This document shows, in pieces, positions 44,353-54,250 of a stretch of DNA of 64,000 bases. The notes under the pieces are model-generated. The model made no database searches, was not told where the DNA came from, and worked only from the letters and a program-made list of their open reading frames with translations. Position 1 is the first letter of the stretch; every line of letters begins with the position of its first letter. Origin of the DNA: Epibacterium sp. Ofav1-8 (GTDB lineage: Bacteria > Pseudomonadota > Alphaproteobacteria > Rhodobacterales > Rhodobacteraceae); the NCBI RefSeq assembly GCF_022348185.1, contig NZ_JAKRFD010000009.1, forward strand, positions 62,001-126,000, in the 5' to 3' direction. Both the position numbers and the translations under genes were made by a program.

Positions 44353-44434
44353 GCTGGCTGGCGGCCGGAGGTGATGCGGGCATGGCTGGCGCGCTGGCTG
44401 GCAGGCGTCGCACCTGCTGGCTGGCAAGGCTGGC
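44353..44434. repeat. Clustered GCTGGC hexamers
   Basis: About eight copies of GCTGGC, some overlapping as GCTGGCTGGC, occur in 82 bases between the haemoglobin and the small cysteine-rich gene. Irregular spacing; no arms or direct-repeat unit beyond the hexamer. Confidence 0.55.
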
Positions 44435-44464
44435 GGGCACTCACATCCCCGGGGCGCGCTGCAC

Positions 44465-44656
44465 TCAGGCGGCGTCCCGTTCAAAATGACCGCACCAATC
44501 ATCCTGTTTCACGACCGGCCAATAGCCGCGCTCGGCTGCCTCAGGCTGGAACACCGGCGGATTGAAACGGCACAGGCCGGCATCTTTCAGGGTCTGATCA
44601 TTGTTGGCTTTGTGGCCTTCGAAAAACGCACAGCTGCTGCATGCGGACTGGCTCAT
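44465..44656 (-). CDS. Small cysteine-rich conserved protein
   Basis: 63 residues starting [15 protein letters not shown], preceded by AGGAGACC. Four cysteines in CSSC, LCRFNPP and DWCGHF patterns, with conserved Trp/Pro (RGYWPVV) between, suggest a small zinc or iron-sulphur site. Similar short proteins with C-X2-C...CRxxPP...WCG occur widely in alphaproteobacteria without an assigned function. The frame extends to 44761 but the extension has no ribosome site. Monocistronic. Confidence 0.75.
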   Translation of the reverse strand: MSQSACSSCAFFEGHKANNDQTLKDAGLCRFNPPVFQPEAAERGYWPVVKQDDWCGHFERDAA

Positions 44657-44812
44657 GAAGGTCTCCTTGCGTGAAGATCCCGAGTCGGGATCGTTTCTGG
44701 CCCTGCAATTTAAATCGATTCTAAATTGGCAGGTCGCAAGATGTTTTTCATTTATTTTCAAATAGTTGACTTCAGTTATCAGAAATCAGATCACGAGTTT
44801 TTCGCTCGGAAA

Positions 44813-45793
44813 TCACTTTACAAAGCCCTTGAGTGCGCGCTGCAGCACCACGCTGAGGCGCGGCTTGTCCACGCTGGCAAAGTCCATCGGGCGGCAGACC
44901 TCGATCGCCGCCAGCCCGACGCGCACGGTCAATGCGCCGTTGATCAGCCCCTCGCCAAAGCGCCGAGACAACTTCGACAGCACAGAGCCACCAAGCACCG
45001 GCTCCAACAGGTCGTCCCCGACCGCCACGGCGCCGGTCGCCACCAGATGCGACAGCACCGCGCGCGTCAAACGCCAGGAGCTGAACAATCCGGAGCGCCC
45101 GCCGTAGATCTCGGCAATCCGGCGGATCATGCGCAAACTCGACACCAGGGCGGTGATCACATCCGCCAGGGCCAGCGGCACCAATGCGGTGACCCCTGCC
45201 ACCTGCCGTGCCGCGGTCTGAACCTCCGCGAGGGCCTGCACATCGAGCGGCGACAACAGCTCTGCCTCCGCCAGGTCCATCAAACCATCCGCATCAAGGA
45301 TCTCGGGTTCGCGCTCGTGCAGCCTGCGCCGCGCCCATTCCAGATCCGCGCGGGTCCGATAGAATTGCGATAGACGCGCGACCTGTGCCCGCGCCGCCGA
45401 CAGATCGCCGGACCGGGCGTCGCGGCATGCCTGCCGCAATGTGTCGACCTTGTGCAGACGGCCCAGGGCGGCAAGCTCGCGCACACAGAACACCAGCGCC
45501 GCCAGCAACAGGCCGATCATCGCCCCCGACACCACCAGCCCCAGCACGGGTACACGATCAATCAGGCTGGTGGCGTAATCCCAGGCCGCAACCGATATGA
45601 TGGTGCCCAGCAGCCCCAGGACCAGCCCCCAGAGCCACCCGCCCCAGCCCCGGCGGCGCGCGGCGCCGACCGCCTCGACCGTGGCTTGCAGCGCCGTCGG
45701 CTCGTCAAGCTCGGGCACAGGCGGCGCATCACTGACGCTTTGTGCCGGTTGATCGTCCGGTTCGAGATCAAAAACGACGGGCTTGCGGGTCAT
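44813..45793 (-). CDS. YcjF/TIGR01620 family membrane protein
   Basis: 326 residues. Acidic cytosolic N-terminus (~1-50), two membrane spans (~52-75 and ~83-107), then a helical region and a DUF697-like C-terminal part (GVTALVPLALADVITALVSSLRMIRRIAEIYGG). Pairs with YcjX in many proteobacteria; both are induced by stress (phage-shock context in enterobacteria). The ATG overlaps the GNAT stop (ATGA at 45790-45793), so it is the third gene of a translationally coupled set. Confidence 0.9.
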   Translation of the reverse strand: MTRKPVVFDLEPDDQPAQSVSDAPPVPELDEPTALQATVEAVGAARRRGWGGWLWGLVLGLLGTIISVAAWDYATSLIDRVPVLGLVVSGAMIGLLLAALVFCVRELAALGRLHKVDTLRQACRDARSGDLSAARAQVARLSQFYRTRADLEWARRRLHEREPEILDADGLMDLAEAELLSPLDVQALAEVQTAARQVAGVTALVPLALADVITALVSSLRMIRRIAEIYGGRSGLFSSWRLTRAVLSHLVATGAVAVGDDLLEPVLGGSVLSKLSRRFGEGLINGALTVRVGLAAIEVCRPMDFASVDKPRLSVVLQRALKGFVK

Positions 45794-46254
45794 GCGGCAG
45801 CCTCCCTCTTGGTTGCGCGCCAATGATATTCGATGTCCGGCAAACGCTCCGGATTGCGGTGGCCATCGGTGCGTTGCACCTCGACAAAGCCCTCGCGCAC
45901 ATAGAACCGCTGTGCGCCGGTATTGGCCTGAAACGTCCACAGCCTGAGCTCGGCAGAGGCCCGCTTTGCATGATCCAGCAACATCCGCCCCAAGCCCTGC
46001 CCGCACATGTCCGGCCGCAGATAGAGCGCGCAGACCTCGGCGCCATCCTGCGCCAGAAACCCGACCACATCCCCCGGCGCGCCCCGTTCAAGCACCGTGA
46101 CCCAGCCGCGCGCGATCATCCGGTCGCAAAATGCGATCGCCTCCGCTGCCGAATGCTCCTTCGGCATCCAGGCTGTGTCGCGCTCAAAGCGATGCAGGAT
46201 ATCGCCGATACAACTGGCATCCAGCGGCGCAGCCGGGCGCAGAACACAGCTCAC
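45790..46254 (-). CDS. GNAT-family N-acetyltransferase
   Basis: 154 residues of a GCN5-type acetyltransferase: N-terminal ILHRFERDTAWMP, core beta strand VCALYLRPDMCGQGLGRML with the acetyl-CoA loop (RPDMCGQGLG, Q/RxxGxG/A type) and a C-terminal AQRFYVREGFVEV. The GTG start at 46254 overlaps the ycjX stop as GTGA, and the stop overlaps ycjF as ATGA. So it is embedded in the ycjX-ycjF operon. Substrate unknown: a small molecule or a protein amine. Confidence 0.88.
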   Translation of the reverse strand: MSCVLRPAAPLDASCIGDILHRFERDTAWMPKEHSAAEAIAFCDRMIARGWVTVLERGAPGDVVGFLAQDGAEVCALYLRPDMCGQGLGRMLLDHAKRASAELRLWTFQANTGAQRFYVREGFVEVQRTDGHRNPERLPDIEYHWRATKREAAA

Positions 46255-47687
46255 AGGCGATCCCCGAACAGGAATTCCGCCGCCCGGTCCAGGCGAATAT
46301 GGGGAGGACCATCGCCCGGTTTCAGGGTCAGGGGCTGCGGGGCGAACCGCATCGACGCATAGCTGCCGTCCAGCCATTGCTCTGCCCCCTGCCGGGCAGG
46401 TGTCAGCAGGTGGCGCGGATCTTCGGGCAAACGCCCGGGATAGAGTGCGGCGGGCTTGCCGTTTTCCGCCAGAATCCCGCGCACACAGGGCAGTTCCGCC
46501 CCGTCATGCGAGCGCATTTCCTCTGTCGTGGCCCGCAGGGCCGCCATGGACAGCGCCGCGGTCTCTGCGCCGGCAAAGCGGGCCCGATCCCGGGCATCCT
46601 GTGTCAGGGCCTCGATAATCGCGGTCAGCTGAGGATGCTGTTGATGGTGCAGGTGATCAGCCTTGGTGGCGGCAAAGAGGATCTTCTCCACCCGTTTGCC
46701 GCGCAGCAACTGGCTGAGAAAGCCATTCGAACCGGGACGGAAACTGGCCAGGATATCGGTCATGGCGCGCCGCAGGTCCTCCATCGCGGGCGGGCCGGAA
46801 TGCAGCGCCCCCAGCGCGTCCACCAGCACCACCTGCCGATCAATCCGGGCAAAGTGATCGCGAAAGAACGGCCGCACCACCTGCGCCTTGTAGGCCTCGA
46901 ACCGGCGCGCCATCTCGCGGGCAAGACTGCCGCGCGGCGCAGCGCCTTCCGGCAGCGGCGCAAACGTCAGCACCGGAGAGCCGGCCAGATCCCCCGGCAG
47001 CAGGAAGCGCCCGGGTGTGCAATCGTAGTAGCCCGCCGCCCGCGCGGCCTGCAGATACGCAGCAAAGGACGCGGCCAGCCCCTGTGCCTGCGCCTCATCA
47101 TGCGCGGCCGACGGATCGGCGGCCTTGACGGCGGCGCGAAATGCGCTGGCCTCTGACCGGGTCTCGATCCGGCGCAGCACATCCGCCGACCAGGTGGCAA
47201 AATCCTTGTCCATCAAGGACAGGTCGAGAAGCCATTCGCCCGGGTAGTCGATGATGTCCAGATGCAGGACGCGCGGCCCGGTCACCGCCCCGAACAGGCC
47301 CGTAGGCCGCAATCGCAGGCTAAGGCGCAGCTCGGACACGGCCCGGGTGCTCTCCGGCCAATGCGGGTCCGGCCCCGTCAGCGCTGCTAGGTGGTTTTCA
47401 AAGTCAAAGCGCGGGACGGTGTCATCCGGTTGCGGTTGCAGATAGGCGGCCTCGATCCTGCCCTGCTGCGCGGCGGTCAACTGGGACATGCGCCCCCGGT
47501 TCAGCAGATTGGCCACCAACGAGGTGATGAACACCGTCTTGCCCGCACGTGCCAGACCGGTCACCCCGAGCCGCAATGCGGGGTCTGCAAACGGGCTTGC
47601 CACCACGCCACCAAGGGTCTCCGCCCCGCGCAGCACCCCGTCGGCCACATTCGCGGCCAGCCCCGTCACCCCTGTTCCTCGCGTCAC
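46251..47687 (-). CDS. YcjX family P-loop protein
   Basis: 478 residues. GTP/ATP-binding loop [10 protein letters not shown] near residue 48, then [15 protein letters not shown] (a Walker-B/switch-like area), [12 protein letters not shown] and [10 protein letters not shown] (TKAD resembles a G4 motif). The YcjX family is stress-linked and partnered with YcjF; its activity is poorly known. Start GTG at 47687, with GAGGAGCGGCAG in front; the longer frame to 47903 overlaps truA on the other strand and is rejected. First gene of ycjX-GNAT-ycjF. Confidence 0.9.
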   Translation of the reverse strand: MTRGTGVTGLAANVADGVLRGAETLGGVVASPFADPALRLGVTGLARAGKTVFITSLVANLLNRGRMSQLTAAQQGRIEAAYLQPQPDDTVPRFDFENHLAALTGPDPHWPESTRAVSELRLSLRLRPTGLFGAVTGPRVLHLDIIDYPGEWLLDLSLMDKDFATWSADVLRRIETRSEASAFRAAVKAADPSAAHDEAQAQGLAASFAAYLQAARAAGYYDCTPGRFLLPGDLAGSPVLTFAPLPEGAAPRGSLAREMARRFEAYKAQVVRPFFRDHFARIDRQVVLVDALGALHSGPPAMEDLRRAMTDILASFRPGSNGFLSQLLRGKRVEKILFAATKADHLHHQQHPQLTAIIEALTQDARDRARFAGAETAALSMAALRATTEEMRSHDGAELPCVRGILAENGKPAALYPGRLPEDPRHLLTPARQGAEQWLDGSYASMRFAPQPLTLKPGDGPPHIRLDRAAEFLFGDRL

Positions 47688-47883
47688 CTGCCGCTCCTCA
47701 TGCGCCCTGCCGCGTTTGGCGGGCCGTTTCCTTGTGCCTGTTCGGGATGTGCCTCCCGCACGGCCTCCCCGCAACATAGGCATCACCGCCTGCGGTTGCC
47801 AGCCCGGGCCCGCGGGGCCCTGCCCGGCCCTGTGCACCAACTTTGGCTTGTCAGCTCCGCCCCGGCACGCTACGCCGCGCTCC

Positions 47884-48663
47884 ATGCCGCGTATAGCTCT
47901 CAAAGTCGAATACCACGGGAAGCCCTTTGCCGGATGGCAGAGACAAAAAGATCAGCCTTCGGTACAGGGCGCGATCGAGGCCGCCCTGGCGAAACTGGAA
48001 CCGGGGCCACACACCATCGCCGCCGCCGGGCGCACCGACACCGGCGTGCATGGATTGGGCCAGGTCGCCCATTGCGATCTGCGCAAGGACTGGGATCCCT
48101 TCCGCCTCAGCGAAGCGTTGAATTTCCACCTGAAGCCCGCCCCGGTTGCCATCGTCGATGCCGCACGTGTCGCCGATGACTGGCACGCCCGGTTCAGCGC
48201 CATCGAGCGCCAATACCTCTTTCGCATCCTGATGCGACGCGCACCGGCCACGCATGACGCAGGTCAGCTCTGGCAGATCAATCATCACCTCGACGTGGAG
48301 GCGATGCAGACCGCGGCCAACCATCTGCTCGGAAAACATGATTTCACCACCTTCCGCTCGTCCATCTGTCAGGCCGCAAGCCCGGTAAAGACGCTGGACG
48401 AGCTGCGGATCGAGCAGGTGACGGGCCTGTCGGGGCCAGAGGTTCATTTCCATGTCCGCGCCCGCAGCTTTCTGCACAATCAGGTGCGCAGCTTTGTCGG
48501 CACGCTGGAACGCGTCGGCGCAGGAAGCTGGTCACCGGACGATGTGCGCGACGCGCTCGACGCCAGGGACCGCGCAGCCTGCGGGCCGGTCTGCCCCGGG
48601 CATGGGCTGTATCTGGCGCGGGTGGGCTACCCGGAGCCGGTCTTTGCACGCGATCCCGGCTGA
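47884..48663 (+). CDS. truA: tRNA pseudouridine(38-40) synthase
   Basis: 259 residues. Catalytic Asp52 in [18 protein letters not shown]-terminal [17 protein letters not shown], and the [14 protein letters not shown] segment near 200 that binds the anticodon arm. Modifies U38-U40 in many tRNAs. Start MPRIALKV at 47884; the longer frame to 47488 runs antisense through ycjX. Divergent from ycjX with 196 bases between, monocistronic. Confidence 0.95.
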   Translation: MPRIALKVEYHGKPFAGWQRQKDQPSVQGAIEAALAKLEPGPHTIAAAGRTDTGVHGLGQVAHCDLRKDWDPFRLSEALNFHLKPAPVAIVDAARVADDWHARFSAIERQYLFRILMRRAPATHDAGQLWQINHHLDVEAMQTAANHLLGKHDFTTFRSSICQAASPVKTLDELRIEQVTGLSGPEVHFHVRARSFLHNQVRSFVGTLERVGAGSWSPDDVRDALDARDRAACGPVCPGHGLYLARVGYPEPVFARDPG

Positions 48664-48706
48664 CTGACCTGCACATGACCCCGCGTCCCGGGGGGATCGA
48701 ACAGAG

Positions 48707-49528
48707 CTACCGCGCCGGGAACAGGACCAGTGTCTGCAAGGCCATCCCCACCGGCCCCTCGGTATCATACAGCACCGCCTGCGACATGCCGATCCCGTTG
48801 GGCTGCCAATGGGAAACCGCCTCGGACGCATGCCAGCCCGGCTCTGGCATGCGGTGGATCTGCAACGTCAGATCGGTGTTCATGAACCCCATCTCGCTGG
48901 TCGGCAGGTTCCAGGAGATCCCGTTACCGCAGTCCGCCAATGCGCAGATCCCCTGCACCGGCGAGGTTTCCTCCCCCTGCACCAGATCCGGCGTGCGCAA
49001 CCACATCGTCTTTGGCCCCGGGCCAAATCCATGGCCGGGCGGGTAGCGCGCTTCCAGCAGGCGCGCAAAATTCGCGAGCTCATGCCGCCCTTCCCCGATC
49101 GCAAAGGGCCCCGGTTCAGCCTCTTCGAACCGTGGCGCGGGCAGTGCGGGGGTCGGCACCAGCCCGATGTCGCGCTCTGCGAGATGCATGGTCGTGGCCT
49201 GCACCAGCAGCGCATCCGACAGATCATGCACGGTCACGCGCGTCGTTGCCAAAGTGCGCGTATGCCGGGTGGTTTCTGCGGCGACGCGGATGCCGGCCAG
49301 CGGCACCGGGCGCAGCAAATCCATGGTCAGGCGCGTCAGTTGCTTTTCCGGGCCGATCTCAACCTCTGCGGCGCGGGCCACCAGCCCGGCAACCGGTCCG
49401 GCATGGCAATAGTCCACGGCCCAGGGACCCCGCGCAGGATCATTGCCGACAAAGACGCCATCGTCGCGCCGATCAAAAAAGGGAACCATTGTGTCTGTCA
49501 CGTCCTGTCCTGCGTATCCGAGTTGCAT
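48707..49528 (-). CDS. TesB-like acyl-CoA thioesterase domain protein
   Basis: 273 residues. Two hot-dog-fold repeats are suggested: an N-terminal half with HAGPVAGLVARAAE and LTRLTMDLLRPVPL, and a C-terminal half with MGFMNTDLTLQIHRMPEPGW and GIGMSQAVLYDTEGPVG. This is the 'thioesterase-like superfamily' arrangement that hydrolyses acyl-CoA. Substrate not predictable. Start taken as MQLGYAGQDV; 49543 is an alternative. The frame runs to 49876 with no coding character. Divergent from the hydroxyacid dehydrogenase. Confidence 0.8.
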   Translation of the reverse strand: MQLGYAGQDVTDTMVPFFDRRDDGVFVGNDPARGPWAVDYCHAGPVAGLVARAAEVEIGPEKQLTRLTMDLLRPVPLAGIRVAAETTRHTRTLATTRVTVHDLSDALLVQATTMHLAERDIGLVPTPALPAPRFEEAEPGPFAIGEGRHELANFARLLEARYPPGHGFGPGPKTMWLRTPDLVQGEETSPVQGICALADCGNGISWNLPTSEMGFMNTDLTLQIHRMPEPGWHASEAVSHWQPNGIGMSQAVLYDTEGPVGMALQTLVLFPAR

Positions 49529-49745
49529 TCTGCCCAAGCGCATTTGCGCAGCCCGCCCGGCGCCCGCGACAGGATCGCACCGCCCCCCCGGCGTGCCCCC
49601 TGCCCTGTGCCGCGCGCCCGTCCGGCCACTGCCTGCCCACTTTGCCTCTGCAGCATGACTTGGCAAACTGCGGCCTGTCCAGCACAGTGACGCCATGCCC
49701 GCCGCTTTACCTGCGGGTCGCACGACAAACCGAAGGACCAAGGAC

Positions 49746-50681
49746 ATGGCACTGCTGATCGAAATCGGACATAACGGCTGGTACAGCGAAGAGGATCTGG
49801 CGGCGCAATTCCGCGCCCTGGATCCCGCAGCCGATATTCGCACCACGGCGGCCCCCGGCAATCTCGACGAGGTCACTGTGCTGGCGGTGTCGGCGCTGAA
49901 ATCCGATCTTCCGACGCAGCTGCCGAACCTGCAACTGGTTCAGAAACTGGGCGCGGGCGTGGAGACCATCGTGAACCACCCGTCCCTGGCGCCGCATGTG
50001 CGCGTGGCGCGGCTGAAACCCGAAGAGCCCGCCCGCGAAATCGCCCAGTATTGCCTCGCCTATGTCCTGCGCGGCACCCGTAACATGGATTATCACGAAA
50101 AGGCCCAGGCCCGCGCGCTCTGGGACCCGGTCGCGCCGCGCCGCCCCGCCGACACCACCGTGGGGGTCTTGGGGCTCGGCCATATCGGCGGGCTCACGGC
50201 CGGTCTGATGCGCGACATGGGGTTTCAGACCATGGGCTGGAGCCGCACCCCCAAGGAGATTGCCGGCGTGACCTGCCTCAGCGGCGATCACGGGCTCAAT
50301 GGGCTGTTGTCCAGTTCCGACTATGTCTGCGCGATCCTCCCCTCCACGGCGGAGACCCGCAACCTGCTTGATGCAGAGCGTCTGGCTCATATGAAGGAAG
50401 GGGCAACCCTCATCAACGCCGGGCGCGGCGACCTCATCGACGAGCAGGCGCTGGCCTCCGCCCTCTACCAGCGCCGCCCCGGCCATGCGGTGCTCGACGT
50501 GCTGCGCAAGGAGCCCCTGCCCGAGGACAATCCGCTCTGGAAACACCCTTGTGTGACCATCACCCCCCATGTGTCCGGCTGGCACCTCGGCGATGCGCTG
50601 GGAGATGTGCTCGAAAACCTGCGCCGCCTGACCGCAGGCGCCGATCTGCTGCACGAGGTCGACCGCGCCAGAGGCTACTGA
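49746..50681 (+). CDS. D-2-hydroxyacid dehydrogenase (glyoxylate/hydroxypyruvate reductase type)
   Basis: 311 residues. NAD(P)-binding GVLGLGHIGGLTAG around residue 140, the substrate/catalytic LINAGRGDLID (Arg region), a Glu before the end and the catalytic His in TPHVSGWH. The ghrA-like form without a long N-terminal catalytic domain is consistent with reducing glyoxylate or hydroxypyruvate. AAGGACCAAGGAC precedes the ATG. It lies next to the glycine cleavage genes, which also feed on one-carbon and glyoxylate metabolism, but on the other strand. Confidence 0.88.
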   Translation: MALLIEIGHNGWYSEEDLAAQFRALDPAADIRTTAAPGNLDEVTVLAVSALKSDLPTQLPNLQLVQKLGAGVETIVNHPSLAPHVRVARLKPEEPAREIAQYCLAYVLRGTRNMDYHEKAQARALWDPVAPRRPADTTVGVLGLGHIGGLTAGLMRDMGFQTMGWSRTPKEIAGVTCLSGDHGLNGLLSSSDYVCAILPSTAETRNLLDAERLAHMKEGATLINAGRGDLIDEQALASALYQRRPGHAVLDVLRKEPLPEDNPLWKHPCVTITPHVSGWHLGDALGDVLENLRRLTAGADLLHEVDRARGY

Positions 50682-50794
50682 CGGGCACGATCCGCGCATC
50701 GCCGCCGTGCCGACCAGGCCTCGCTTTGCGCCCAGCCCTGCCGCCGCCGGGCATATCGCCATCACAGCTGGCCCATCACGCTGGCACCAAACGG

Positions 50795-50826
50795 GCAGAG
50801 CCCGCCCCGCAAGGGACGGGCTCTGC
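50795..50826. terminator. Strong hairpin between the hydroxyacid dehydrogenase and gcvP
   Basis: A perfect 10-base-pair stem, GCAGAGCCCG (50795-50804) with CGGGCTCTGC (50817-50826), loop of 12. Lies in the convergent gap and may serve both genes. Confidence 0.65.
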
Positions 50827-50835
50827 TGTACCAGC

Positions 50836-50861
50836 CGCGCCCCTGCGGGGCGCGTCCTTTT
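50836..50861 (+). terminator. Second hairpin with a T-rich tail, plus strand
   Basis: CGCGCCCC-TGC-GGGGCGCG (50836-50854) is followed by TCCTTTTG, the typical shape of a terminator for the plus-strand dehydrogenase gene. gcvP ends nine bases further on. Confidence 0.75.
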
Positions 50862-50870
50862 GCCTACAGT

Positions 50871-53720
50871 TTACTCTGCCGCCTCGGCATAGTCCTCCAT
50901 CGGCGGGCAGGTGCACACCAGATGGCGGTCGCCGTAGACGTTGTCGACGCGGTTGACCGGCGGCCAGTATTTGTCGACGCGGAAGGCCCCCGGAGGGAAG
51001 CAGCCCTGTTCGCGCGAATAGGGGCGATCCCAGTCTTTCACCAGATCTTCCATCGTGTGCGGGGCGTTCTTCAGCGCGTTGTTTTCGCGCGGCATCTCGC
51101 CTGCTTCGACGGCCTTGATCTCATCCCGGATCGACAGCATCGCCTCGATGAAACGGTCCAGCTCGGCTTTGGTTTCCGATTCCGTCGGCTCCACCATCAA
51201 CGTGCCCGCGACAGGCCAGCTCATGGTCGGCGCATGGAACCCGCTGTCCATCAGGCGTTTGGCCACATCGTCAACGGTCACATCCGCACTGTCCGCAAAG
51301 GGACGGGTGTCCAGAATGCACTCATGCGCAACACGGCCGGTCGGCCCCTTGTAAAGGACGTCATAGGCCCCTTCGAGCCGCTTCGCGAGGTAGTTCGCCG
51401 ACAGGATCGCCACCTTGGTCGCCTGCGTCAGACCCGCGCCGCCCATCATCAGGCAATAGGCCCAGGAGATGGTCAGGATCGAGGCCGACCCCAGAGGTGC
51501 CGCCGACACCGGCCCCTCAACGCCGCCGGTTTCCGGATGCCCCGGAAGATGCTCGATCAGGTGCGATTTCACCCCGATCGGCCCCATGCCGGGGCCGCCG
51601 CCCCCGTGCGGAATGGCAAAGGTCTTGTGCAGGTTCAGGTGGCTCACGTCGCCGCCCAGATCGCCCGGACGGCTGAGGCCCACCATGGCGTTCATGTTGG
51701 CACCATCGATATAGACCTGACCGCCGGAGTCATGGGTGATCTTGCAGACCTCATGCACGGTTTCCTCAAACACACCATGGGTCGAGGGATAGGTGATCAT
51801 GCAGCCCGCAAGGTGCTCGGCATGTTTTTCCGCCTTGGCGCGGAAGTCCTCAAGGTCGATATCGCCCTTCTCGTCGGACTTTACCGGAACCACTTTCCAG
51901 CCCACCATCTGAGCCGACGCCGGGTTGGTGCCATGGGCGCTCATCGGGATCAGACAGATGTTGCGATGCCCCTCACCGCGCGCCTTGTGGTAGGCGGCGA
52001 TGGTCAGCAGGCCCGCATATTCCCCCTGCGCGCCGGAGTTCGGCTGCATGGAGATCGCATCATAGCCGGTGATATCGCAGAGCTTGGAGGACAGATCCGT
52101 GACCAACTCCCCATAGCCTTCCTGCTGATCGGCAGGCGCAAAGGGGTGGATGGTCGAAAACTCCGGCCAGCTCAGCGGCATCATTTCCGCCGCCGCGTTC
52201 AGCTTCATGGTGCAGGACCCAAGCGGGATCATTGCCCGATCCAGCGCCAGATCGCGGTCCGCGAGGCGACGCATGTAGCGCATCATCTCGGTTTCGGCCC
52301 GGTTCATGTGGAAGATCGGATGCGTCAGATAGTCCGACTTGCGGTGCATGTTCTCAGGCACCCGGTACTCGGGGCTGAAATCATCATCCGCGCGCACGAT
52401 ACCGAAGGCACGCCAGACCGCCTCGATGGTCTCGGGCCGCGTGGTCTCATCGACAGAGATCCCCACACGGGTTTCCCCAACACGACGCAGGTTGATGCCC
52501 TCATCAACGGCGGATTTCATCACCGCCGCCTGCAACGGGCCGACATCCACGGTGATGGTGTCAAAGAACGCCTGCGGGTCGACTTTGAAACCTGCTTCCT
52601 CAAGACCTTTGGCCAGACGCACGGCCTTGCGGTGAATACGCTGCGCGATCGCCTGCAGACCTTTGGGGCCGTGGAAGACCGCATACATCGACGCCATCAC
52701 CGCCAGCAGCGCCTGCGCGGTGCAGACGTTGGAGGTCGCCTTTTCGCGGCGAATATGCTGTTCGCGGGTCTGAAGCGACAGGCGATAGGCTTTGTTGCCA
52801 TGCGCGTCGACAGACACGCCGACGATGCGGCCCGGCATGTTGCGTTTATAGGCGTCCTTGGTCGCCATATAGGCCGCATGTGGCCCCCCTGCGCCCACCG
52901 GTACGCCAAAACGCTGGGTGGAGCCAACTGCAATATCTGCCCCCATCGCGCCCGGCTCTTTCAACAGGGTCAGCGACATCGGGTCAGCCGAAACAACGGC
53001 GATGCCCTTGTGTTCGTGGAGCTTGGCAATGTGGTCGGTAAAGTCGCGCACATGGCCATAGGTGCCCGGATACTGGAACAGCGCACCAAAGACCGCCTCG
53101 GGGTCCATCTTGTCGGGGTTGCCGACGATGACGTCGATCCCCAGCGGTTCGGCGCGGGTTTTCACCACCGCGATGTTCTGCGGGTGGCAGTCGCGGTCCA
53201 CAAAGAAGGCCTTTGCCTTCGACTTCGACACGCGCTCCGCCATGGTCATCGCTTCGGCGCAGGCGGTGGCCTCGTCCAGCAGCGATGCGTTGGCGATCTC
53301 CAGACCTGTGAGATCCGAAATCATCGTCTGGAAGTTCAACAGCGCCTCCAGGCGACCCTGCGAGATCTCGGGCTGGTAGGGCGTATAGGCCGTGTACCAA
53401 GCGGGATTTTCCAGAATGTTGCGCTGGATCGCGGGCGGGGTCACGGTGCCGTGGTAGCCCTGACCGATGAGCGAGGTCATCACCTTGTTCTTGCCTGCCA
53501 CCTCACGCATGTGAAACAGCAACTCGCGCTCGGACATCGGGCGACCAAAGTCCAGCGCCGCTTTCTGGCGGATGGATTTTGGCACGGTTTCGTCGATCAG
53601 CGCATCGAGGCTGTCGGCACCAACCACCTTGAGCATCTCGGCCATTTCCTCGGGCGAGGGGCCGATATGGCGCCGGTTGGCAAAATCATAGGGAAGGTAA
53701 TCTGTCGGTTCGAAAGGCAT
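50871..53720 (-). CDS. gcvP: Glycine dehydrogenase (decarboxylating), P protein
   Basis: 949 residues, the large one-chain P protein. The PLP lysine lies in [19 protein letters not shown] in the C-terminal half; N-terminal [14 protein letters not shown] and [15 protein letters not shown] mark the inactive-like half. It decarboxylates glycine and passes the methylamine to the lipoyl arm of GcvH. Third gene of gcvTHP, 127 bases after gcvH with a hairpin between them. Start [10 protein letters not shown], weak upstream ribosome site (AGGAGGCAAGCG). Confidence 0.97.
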   Translation of the reverse strand: MPFEPTDYLPYDFANRRHIGPSPEEMAEMLKVVGADSLDALIDETVPKSIRQKAALDFGRPMSERELLFHMREVAGKNKVMTSLIGQGYHGTVTPPAIQRNILENPAWYTAYTPYQPEISQGRLEALLNFQTMISDLTGLEIANASLLDEATACAEAMTMAERVSKSKAKAFFVDRDCHPQNIAVVKTRAEPLGIDVIVGNPDKMDPEAVFGALFQYPGTYGHVRDFTDHIAKLHEHKGIAVVSADPMSLTLLKEPGAMGADIAVGSTQRFGVPVGAGGPHAAYMATKDAYKRNMPGRIVGVSVDAHGNKAYRLSLQTREQHIRREKATSNVCTAQALLAVMASMYAVFHGPKGLQAIAQRIHRKAVRLAKGLEEAGFKVDPQAFFDTITVDVGPLQAAVMKSAVDEGINLRRVGETRVGISVDETTRPETIEAVWRAFGIVRADDDFSPEYRVPENMHRKSDYLTHPIFHMNRAETEMMRYMRRLADRDLALDRAMIPLGSCTMKLNAAAEMMPLSWPEFSTIHPFAPADQQEGYGELVTDLSSKLCDITGYDAISMQPNSGAQGEYAGLLTIAAYHKARGEGHRNICLIPMSAHGTNPASAQMVGWKVVPVKSDEKGDIDLEDFRAKAEKHAEHLAGCMITYPSTHGVFEETVHEVCKITHDSGGQVYIDGANMNAMVGLSRPGDLGGDVSHLNLHKTFAIPHGGGGPGMGPIGVKSHLIEHLPGHPETGGVEGPVSAAPLGSASILTISWAYCLMMGGAGLTQATKVAILSANYLAKRLEGAYDVLYKGPTGRVAHECILDTRPFADSADVTVDDVAKRLMDSGFHAPTMSWPVAGTLMVEPTESETKAELDRFIEAMLSIRDEIKAVEAGEMPRENNALKNAPHTMEDLVKDWDRPYSREQGCFPPGAFRVDKYWPPVNRVDNVYGDRHLVCTCPPMEDYAEAAE

Positions 53721-53806
53721 CGCTTGCCTCCTTCAGGGTCTGTCAGATCTCGGAAACAAAGGCATGCAACAACAGGTCGGGCGCGCCCGGTGATGCCCTC
53801 GCAGGT

Positions 53807-53841
53807 AAAAGACGGGCCCGCGCCAGTTGGCGGCGGGCCCA
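53807..53841 (-). terminator. Terminator-like hairpin between gcvH and gcvP
   Basis: On the minus strand GGGCCCGC and GCGGGCCC (53833-53840 with 53814-53821) form a stem followed by GTCTTTTAC. It starts seven bases past the gcvH stop. It may lower gcvP relative to gcvT and gcvH, or just shape mRNA processing. Confidence 0.65.
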
Positions 53842-53847
53842 GAAACA

Positions 53848-54207
53848 TCAGCCGATGAAGTCTTTGTAGCCGGCCTCATCCATGTAGTCGTCCATCGGCG
53901 ACATGTCGGAAACCTTGAGCTTGAAGAACCACGCCTCACCTTCCGGGTCATCATTGACCTTGGAAGGCTCGTCCACGATGGCCTCGTTCACTTCGACAAC
54001 TTCGCCGTCCAGAGGCGCAAGAATGTCGGAGGCCGCCTTGACGGATTCGATCACCACGATCTCATCGTCCTTGGAGACTTCACTGCCGACTTCGGGCAGT
54101 TCAACAAAGACCACATCGCCCAGTTGCTCTGCCGCGTGCGCGGTGATGCCAACGGTCACGATCTCGCCTTCGACCTGCAGCCATTCGTGTTCTTCGGTAT
54201 ATTTCAT
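53848..54207 (-). CDS. gcvH: Glycine cleavage system H protein
   Basis: 119 residues from [13 protein letters not shown]. The lipoylation site is Lys57 in [12 protein letters not shown], and the C-terminal [17 protein letters not shown] is typical. Shuttles the methylamine group between P, T and L proteins. Second gene of gcvTHP, 43 bases after gcvT, with GAAGAGAACCC before the ATG; the longer frame to 54408 overlaps gcvT. Confidence 0.96.
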   Translation of the reverse strand: MKYTEEHEWLQVEGEIVTVGITAHAAEQLGDVVFVELPEVGSEVSKDDEIVVIESVKAASDILAPLDGEVVEVNEAIVDEPSKVNDDPEGEAWFFKLKVSDMSPMDDYMDEAGYKDFIG

Positions 54208-54250
54208 GGGTTCTCTTCCTGTGTTGGCCGTTCTTTTCGGGGACGGGTGT

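Noticed and set aside
47488-47883. Upstream extension of TruA
   Set aside because: Antisense to ycjX and unlike TruA.
50922-53858. Plus-strand frame of 978 codons opposite gcvP
   Set aside because: Antisense shadow of gcvP with no protein-like pattern.
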